DNA of 64,000 nucleotides, taken from positions 9,990,532 through 10,054,531 of the forward strand of contig OX439137.1 in assembly GCA_949318235.1 (NCBI GenBank), given 5' to 3'. The position numbers and the translations under genes were made by a program. The notes under the pieces were generated by a model. That model was not told the DNA's origin. It saw only the letters and a program-made list of their open reading frames with translations, and made no database searches. The first letter of the stretch is position 1, and each line of letters begins with the position of its first letter. This document shows positions 58,245 through 64,000 of the stretch, piece after piece. The stretch comes from Ecdyonurus torrentis (Eukaryota; Arthropoda; Insecta; Ephemeroptera; Heptageniidae).

Positions 58245-61200
58245 CTTAAAAGGTATATTAAAATACTGAATATTGTGCCAAATTAGTATATTCGGTATAT
58301 TAATTTAAATCCTTTATACCCTTTAAACCGTAAAAAAGAGTAAACTTTTCGGTGTAAAGGATTTAAAAGGTTTAAATGAATATACCGAATATACTAATTT
58401 GGCACAGCATTCGGCCGTTTAAAGGAATAGAGCAGAGAAAAACATAAGCATTTATGTCACAAAATACTAAATGGGATTTACATAAATAACTATATAGTTT
58501 GTCTCAAAACTCAACAGTAGCCCCCATAGTTGAGTGATCAGAATATTCAATTTATGCAACCCGCACAGCATTTTCATACTAATTTTTGCATGTTTCTGAC
58601 GTCATAAACATTAATTTTCATGCAAATTGCATACTTTACAGTTTTTTCACGCTCTCTCGTGGGAACAAAGATTTATGTATGTATCTGATCTCATTTATGT
58701 GTTTTTGTATACTTGCTTTTATAATAAAACCTATATGAAACTGAAACTGGCTACGCTAACATTCCAGTAAAAATTGTCATCAGTTTTGAAGGTCCCATTG
58801 CGTGTTTATTCATTAAAAAAAAACATGTTGTTTTACGTGGTCTAAGCCTTTAAGGTTTTTTAAAAGGGATATAGCATAATTATTTATGTTGTTCCAAGTT
58901 AGCAAAATTTATGCTAATACTGACATAAAAACGGCATAAATTACATAATTTCTTCATTCCGTATGCATGTTACAGAAAACATAGTAAGCGGTGAAGATGC
59001 TCCACCATGTACTGATGACAATTGGAATAATTTTTTCGAGAGTTTAGGAGACAAGGAGGAGGATGCAAAGGCTGGTTAGTGGATTAATTATACACTTTCG
59101 GAAAGAGTAACTTACGTAGTTTATATTGCATAAATGTCAATGCGTCTATTAGATAAAAATGTCACAAATATCGTAGTAGCTATATTACAAATTTGTCACT
59201 TTTTACCTATAATTCAGTATGTTACTAAATTCCAGTTCGCTCTACAAGATGACAATAATGCTATTTTTCGTTGTTAGAATGTATTATATTAGCTTTTACA
59301 TTATTTTGTAAAGAATAAATGTTGCTGAAAATGTGCTATAGCATAATTATTACTTTTTTTATATATATTTATCAATGCTTGATAAATATACGTACGATAT
59401 TATTATATCTTAATTAATAATTACTGATTTTTATATAAAATTTCCAATTTAAATCGTTAATCGTTTAATGGCCTTCTCAAGACAACTCAGATATGAATAT
59501 GAAATTTTGCTAAAATAAGTATTTCAATTATATTAAAAATAAAAAAGCAAAAGCTTACATCACAAACAATAAAAATTTAACTATAAAAGAGGAGGTGGAG
59601 TGGCTGTTATGCAAATAATAATAATATATCTCTATTTTAAAAGCATAATAATAATTGTTATACTTTTTTTTATATTTCTAAGAAAATATTATGATACCGA
59701 TTTAAAGAGGTTACAAAAAAAAGAAGATACAAAATTGTTTTCGTGTTCCAGTCAGTGAAAAAAAAAATAAATAAAAAAAGCTATTTTTCATTCTAATGTT
59801 TCTTAACGTATACATTAAGTAGTAAGGGTTTTTAGAATGCTATCGTATCTTTGAAATTCATATTTTAACCCCCTTCTTTTTTATGCAATTTAAATTAAAA
59901 ATAAATGGTAACAACAATCTGTGATTTGGGGGAGGAGAAGATCTGTGATCATCAGACAGAAAATTAAAAAACGTAAATAAAAACATGAGACTTTAAGGCG
60001 TTATGGGAGGAAAAATAAAATAAAATTATGCGTTGCGATCCCCCAATTTAAATATATATATATATTCATTTTGGCATTAAAAAAAAGCTTATACATTTAT
60101 TAAACTCCAAGCTAAATTTCCGCATTGTCTATATATAATACCTTATTTTTAGCATTAAAAATTACTGTCTAAATGTTTCAGGTTTCACTAATGACCGAAT
60201 AAAAATCAACATCAGCAGTCTACCTTTGGTACTTCAATTAAAATTAAGACAGCAATACAACAACTCCAATCAACATAATATTAAGCGTCGTGATATTTTA
60301 TCCACAATCAAAGCTAAATTCTCCAATGATACCAATAACACGACTGACAACAAAGATGAGATAGTTATAAAAACACTGTGCACGGATAAAGAATGTCCTG
60401 AAGATTATCTTCATATTGATGGTTTAAAATTTGACGTAAATTATTCATCTTTACCAGATTTTTCTATCATAACATGTGAAAAAAAACTTCGTACTTGTGA
60501 AATTATTTCTTTCAATATTGTAGATGTTAAAAAAGCAATAGAAAGTATGGCTGAATTAAAAATTGAGTTAAAAAGTGAATCAAATAATAGTAACAAAAAT
60601 TATAAAACCGGCACAATTACTTTTAAAGAACCTAAAATGAATTCTAGCAATGGTATTTTACGTAATTGTTCGTGTATTTGTAAAGATGAAAATAATATAG
60701 AAACTAAAAGAGAATTAATTCTTTTAGATCGCGATACAAAAGAAACAACTGCTTTTCAAAAATCTAACCTCCCTTCAATTTCTCCAAAAACACAATCTCC
60801 ATTATTTGAAGGATATATTCAAAAAATAATAGAAACCTTAGGGAAGAATCCTTCAAAAAATCAAGAATTACCACTATTAAATGAAGATAGAAATGATGAG
60901 TTTGGTTTAAGTTTTCACCCTAATTTTTTGAAACACTATAAAAATTTAATGTCGTCATCTTACAGAGATGAGGCAGCAGATGTCCAGTATAATGAAGGTC
61001 AGAATTTTCCATATAATTATGAACCTTATTATCAATCAAATTATGATAACGATCTAGAACTACGATATAATGTAATGTCAAAAATGAAAACAATAATTAG
61101 AAATTTTTTGATTGATTATACACGTAAAATAAAGGAAAGTGCTAATTGTAACAATTTAGAAAACACAAATATGAAATCTCAAAAAAGTACTTCTCGTAGT

Positions 61201-62065
61201 TTTGTACCAATACCAGAATATAAAAATCCAAAATCACAATTTTTTAAAAATGGTGTTTTTGATACAAAACTCTGTGCTACTGATAAATATTGTAGAGATT
61301 TTTTAATTGAAGAAACATTGCCTATAATTGGAAGTGATTGTGATCCATGGGATAATGAATGTAAAATATTAGAACAAGTTCTTTATGATTTAGATATCGA
61401 ACATATTAATGATGAAGAATATGATAGATTAAAATCTAGTAAAGAAAATTCAAATCCTAATTTATTAAATATAATGCAAAATAGAATTAAATCTGAATAT
61501 AATGGTGAAAAATATCCAACACCTACTTATGAAAATTCTGAATTTGTTGATGATAATTTTCTTGTTAAAGAAACAAATAATAATGACAAACTTGAAAGAG
61601 AATCGCTTAATGAAAACACAAAATTACCTGAAATTAATATTAAGAATGATTCTAAAATACTACAGCCATCTGTAACTGGAAAATTGGATGTAAAGACCAC
61701 AAATACTAAAAAACAAGACATTTTGTCAAAAAATACAACTGTTGTCCACTCTCATACTAACGTAAATAATAAATCTAACGTTACGGGAGCAAAAAATAAT
61801 AACAACAAAGAAAAAAACAAAAAAATAAATGGAACTCAATCTCAACAAAATGTAAATAAGAATTCTAAAGTTCAAGTAGCTAAAAATGATGGAAAGAAAT
61901 TATTAGGAAAAAAAGAGGAAATGCATTCTCGTACTTTAATTGAGGATGATTCAAGTGAAGAAGTGATTGTAAAAAACCCTGAAAAATTAACTAAAACAGG
62001 AGAAAATATTGAAGCAGAACACCTTGCTGTCATGGAACATTTTGAAAATCATCGACGGTTTAATT

Positions 62066-62067
<2 letters not shown>
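53788..62067 (+). CDS. Unrecognised secreted Cys- and Asn-rich protein (spliced gene 3)
   Basis: Four exons: 53788-53826, 54569-54695, 58976-59074 and 60182-62067. All are GT/AG with phases 0, 1, 1; total 2151 nt, 716 aa. Residues 1-23 (MWTRLFVLFLCSLTVLVPAN...) look like a signal peptide, cleaved after Ala19 or Ala23. Next comes an acidic, Ser/Asn-rich stretch (SGSEENDLQSSSSE), then a middle part with Cys at 67, 155, 160, 187, 194, 251, 253, 255, 411, 453, 459, 475 and 482. The tail (about 560-680) is Asn/Lys-rich low complexity with several N-x-S/T sites and no Cys. The block at 155-194 and the block at 453-482 look like diverged copies of a four-Cys module. I do not recognise the family and assign no function. 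Exon 4 could include a retained or unseen intron, but its frame is open for 1886 nt. Confidence 0.72.
54364..54413 (-). mobile_element. Possible LINE 3' tail (reverse)
   Basis: Reverse strand reads GACTCGGTCAATAAAGATTC followed by TTATTCTTAT units; a similar GGTCAATAAAAT lies near 19690. In gene 3 intron 1. Confidence 0.3.
54569..54695 (+). CDS. Gene 3 exon 2 (acidic Ser/Asn-rich)
   Basis: 127 nt after ATTTCAG. Encodes TVLVPANVGAPNQLINYNDN, then NDVDLSNSGSEENDLQSSSS. It ends GAAG|GTGAGT (phase 1). Several Ser-x-Glu sites are typical substrates of secretory-pathway kinases; that is inference. Confidence 0.75.
54987..55080. repeat. (GA)n microsatellite in gene 3 intron 2
   Basis: 47 perfect AG units. 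Confidence 0.97.
55081..57681. other. Gene 3 intron 2, AT-rich noncoding
   Basis: Holds an A21 run at about 55388-55408, a G15 run (55882-55896) and somewhat GC-richer patches at 56500-56640 and 57370-57480 with no frame or splice support. Confidence 0.35.
57682..57996 (+). mobile_element. Family B MITE, copy 6 (diverged)
   Basis: TATATAAGGTGCGGTTGCAA start, AAGTCAATGCTTTAAGTGAG, end TCATGCGCATACACCCTTAT. Confidence 0.65.
58272..58406. repeat. Foldback element
   Basis: GTGCCAAATTAGTATATTCG and its complement, continuing TTTAAATCCTTTATACC, around a loop of about 25 bp. Confidence 0.8.
58419..58853 (+). mobile_element. Family A' MITE, copy 3, split by an insertion
   Basis: TTAAAGGAATAGAGCAGAGA start, GGTCTAAGCCTTTAA end, TGACGTCA at 58597-58604. 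An 85-bp sequence absent from the other copies interrupts it after CACGCTCTCTCGTGGG. Confidence 0.8.
58664..58748 (+). mobile_element. Probable LINE 3' fragment inside family A' copy 3
   Basis: AACAAAGATTTATGTATGTA...CTTTTATAATAAAACC, ending in GAAACTGAAACTG short repeats: a poly(A) signal followed by a short tandem tail, as in CR1-like LINE ends. Too short for a family call. Confidence 0.4.
58862..58970 (+). mobile_element. Family C fragment abutting gene 3 exon 3
   Basis: TAGCATAATTATTTATGTTG, AGCAAAATTTATGC, GGCATAAATTACATAATTTC. It ends about 5 nt before the exon 3 acceptor. Confidence 0.55.
58976..59074 (+). CDS. Gene 3 exon 3
   Basis: 99 nt after GTTACAG. Encodes NIVSGEDAPPCTDDNWNNFF, then ESLGDKEEDAKA, strongly acidic with one Cys. 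Donor GCTG|GTTAGT (weaker, phase 1). A family C repeat abuts the acceptor. Confidence 0.7.
59085..60170. other. Gene 3 intron 3, AT-rich noncoding
   Basis: Begins with family C-like sequence (TACGTAGTTTATATTGCATA) and otherwise shows no structure. Confidence 0.4.
60182..62067 (+). CDS. Gene 3 exon 4 (main body)
   Basis: 1886 nt after GTTTCAG, ending in TAG. Contains the paired motifs LCTDKECPEDYL and LCATDKYCRDFL, the NCSCIC cluster, a Tyr-rich stretch (FPYNYEPYYQSNYDND) and the Asn/Lys-rich tail ending MEHFENHRRFN. It is the only long uninterrupted ORF in the window. Confidence 0.88.

Positions 62068-62149
<82 letters not shown>
62068..62149. repeat. (TA)n microsatellite directly after the gene 3 stop
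   Basis: 41 TA units starting at the base after TAG, so the 3' UTR begins with the array. Confidence 0.95.
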
Positions 62150-62151
<2 letters not shown>

Positions 62152-62272
62152 ACACACACTGCATTATTTGAATTGGCAATATTTCATGTATATATAATAA
62201 TATATTTTATTTCAATACATTTATTGAAAATTGTAAAGAAACACAATTTTACATTAAAATATAAGATAAATA

Positions 62273-62278
62273 AATAAA
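62273..62278 (+). terminator. Candidate poly(A) signal of gene 3 (AATAAA)
   Basis: AATAAA about 206 nt after the stop, beyond a (TA)n tract. A second AATAAA is at 62688-62693. The region is so AT-rich that chance matches are common. Confidence 0.3.
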
Positions 62279-62839
62279 ATGAAGTTAAATTTGTTTAGTT
62301 TTATTTATATAAATTTATATATATAAAAAAGGAAAAAATTATAATTTGCCATTTATGTTTAACTTGTCTATTTGTTTACATAATATTGAATATACACACG
62401 AATATGATATGATAAGGTATTTTACGATTAAAAAACTCGTGTAAAATTTGCAATGTTATTCTTACGACAAAATCACGTATTGAAATTCAATATGTTTAAA
62501 TATTATATCACAATTCTGTGTGTCCTCTATTTTATAAATATACTGATTACTGATAAATTATGTAGTAATTTATTTTGGGATTTTTTTTAATAATCTGATT
62601 GATTTTGTATAAGTGACTTTTAATATTTACTACCAATTTTATTGTAATAAAATTCACTTGCATAAATATTATGGCATGTATTTTTTTAATAAAGAAACGA
62701 AACGCAAAACAATTGTTTATTTGATTTTTATAATATAGAAATTAGCTAATACTTATTTCCCCTCACTTTATTTCATACTAAATATATATAGTTTATATAT
62801 ATCTTCATTTCAAAATAAGCGCAATCAGGTAGCAAAGAC

Positions 62840-63136
62840 TATAGGGTGTATGCATTCATGTTAAAGTCAACGCCATGTTGGATCACTTAATAACATGGGT
62901 GGTATACAAAAATAACTCTTTTTTCCAGTTTAAAAACACTTTTGTGCAATAGCTGTAAATATGTTGAATTAGGATCTCAAGTATTATATGTGACAAAAAA
63001 AAACAATAACATTAAATTAACCAATTTCCCAAAGAAAATTTATTAAAATGAAATTTTTCCTATATGCTGAGCAATGTTATTCACTACTCCAGTATGGCCT
63101 CCAAGCGCATTAAATATGACGTCATGCAAATACACC
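62840..63136 (+). mobile_element. Family B MITE, copy 7
   Basis: TATAGGGTGTATGCATTCAT start, GTCAACGCCATGTTGGATC, TATGCTGAGCAATG, end TGACGTCATGCAAATACACC. TGACGTCA at 63117-63124. Confidence 0.75.
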
Positions 63137-64000
63137 TGAACTTAACAATAGGAAAATGTATAGTATTATGAAATTAAAATTGTATTTAAAATATATTTAC
63201 AAAAATTCACGCAATAAATTTAATTTTTTTATGTTGACTCTCTCTCTCTCTCTCTTTCTATATTCTCATAGACATCTTATTTATATATTCATAAAATTTG
63301 TGCAATTTTATAGCTTCATGCTTTATCATTAATACGATTGTATAAATCAATATTTCAGTCGCCACATAATATATAGCGATCATAAGAGAAGATCAAGAGA
63401 AGAAATTTTATGACAAATAATAAAGAGGGAAGGTAGGCGTTGATGCACATGTAGGTGCAGAATACAACACCTTCACCACAAAAATAATCCTGCCCCATCT
63501 AATGTAATATAAATTAATATATAATCACAGTTATTTAATTTTTGTAAAATTTAATACAGAATGTATATATAATATAAAAAATGTTTACATTACTTATTTT
63601 AAAAAAAAAGGTGCGGTTAAAAATTATTTCTCTCCCCATAAGGTTACGTTACATCATAGTATAATATACTTAAACTATGGTTACATTCACAGTTATATGT
63701 TATGTGGAATATTGCCCTTACGATTTGTATATGCCGAGTGCCAAGAGAATTCCAAAAAAAGCCATGAAAAAAGAGAAGAAGAGTTAATAAAACTTTATTT
63801 TTTGAGAGAGAGAGAGAGAGAGAGAACAATTAAAAAAGCAATAATGAAATACTGTGTTTTTGGTTTTTACCACTTTAAGGAGTATAAAGCATAATTGTTT
63901 TAAAATTATAAAAGCGTATGGAAAAATATACATTTGCTTGTACATGATGATGGTGGTTTCGTTGAAAGTTGAAATAACCTAAAAATTTAAGAACAGACTT
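63137..64000. other. AT-rich noncoding end of window
   Basis: Short (TC)n at 63238-63255 and (GA)n at about 63804-63824. No exon recognised. Confidence 0.35.

Overview
The window is AT-rich eukaryotic DNA from an invertebrate, most likely an arthropod; the species cannot be named from the sequence. Evidence for a eukaryote: multi-exon genes with GT/AG introns, long dinucleotide and tetranucleotide arrays, and dozens of short foldback or MITE-like elements. No rRNA, prokaryotic operon, CRISPR array or complete transposase was seen.

Three spliced genes can be assembled by hand. (1) A minus-strand cytosolic sulfotransferase has its five shared exons at 6016-9204 and two candidate first exons, 1a at 19877-20072 and 1b at 39246-39441. 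Either joins exon 2 in frame to give 330 aa. (2) A plus-strand sulfotransferase paralogue at 46291-50979 has seven exons and 349 aa, and begins with a 12-codon cysteine-rich mini-exon. Both carry the PAPS-binding loop, the catalytic His and the 3'-phosphate-binding motif, and share their intron phases, so they are inverted duplicates. (3) A plus-strand gene at 53788-62067 has four exons and 716 aa; it encodes an unrecognised secreted protein with a signal peptide, an acidic Ser-rich N-terminus, a Cys-rich core and an Asn/Lys-rich tail.

Layout: 1-6015 is intergenic, with foldbacks, three tRNA-like sequences and a repeat reaching the 3' end of gene 1. 6016-39441 is gene 1 with very long first introns (10.7 or 30 kb) filled with microsatellites and nested mobile elements, including a 6.25-kb interval bounded by hAT-like termini and a perfect 8-bp target duplication. 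39442-46290 separates the divergent pair. 46291-50979 is gene 2, followed by a hAT-type MITE in its 3' flank. 51235-53787 is repeat-rich spacer. 53788-62067 is gene 3, and the rest is noncoding.

Repeat families defined by eye: A (TTAAAGGCATAGAACACC ends, foldback), A' (TTAAAGGAATAGACCA ends, about 350 bp, four copies), B (TATAGGGTGTATGC ends, about 300 bp, seven copies), C (AT-rich with TAATAATTATGCTAGC, about 230 bp), D (AATGGAGCTTATCGGT ends with an internal poly-T), plus single foldbacks. The perfect octamer TGACGTCA (CRE/ATF type) recurs in families A, A', B and two further foldbacks, in one sulfotransferase exon and just after the gene 2 stop. The two sulfotransferases would transfer sulfonate from PAPS to small acceptors; no functional link to gene 3 is evident.
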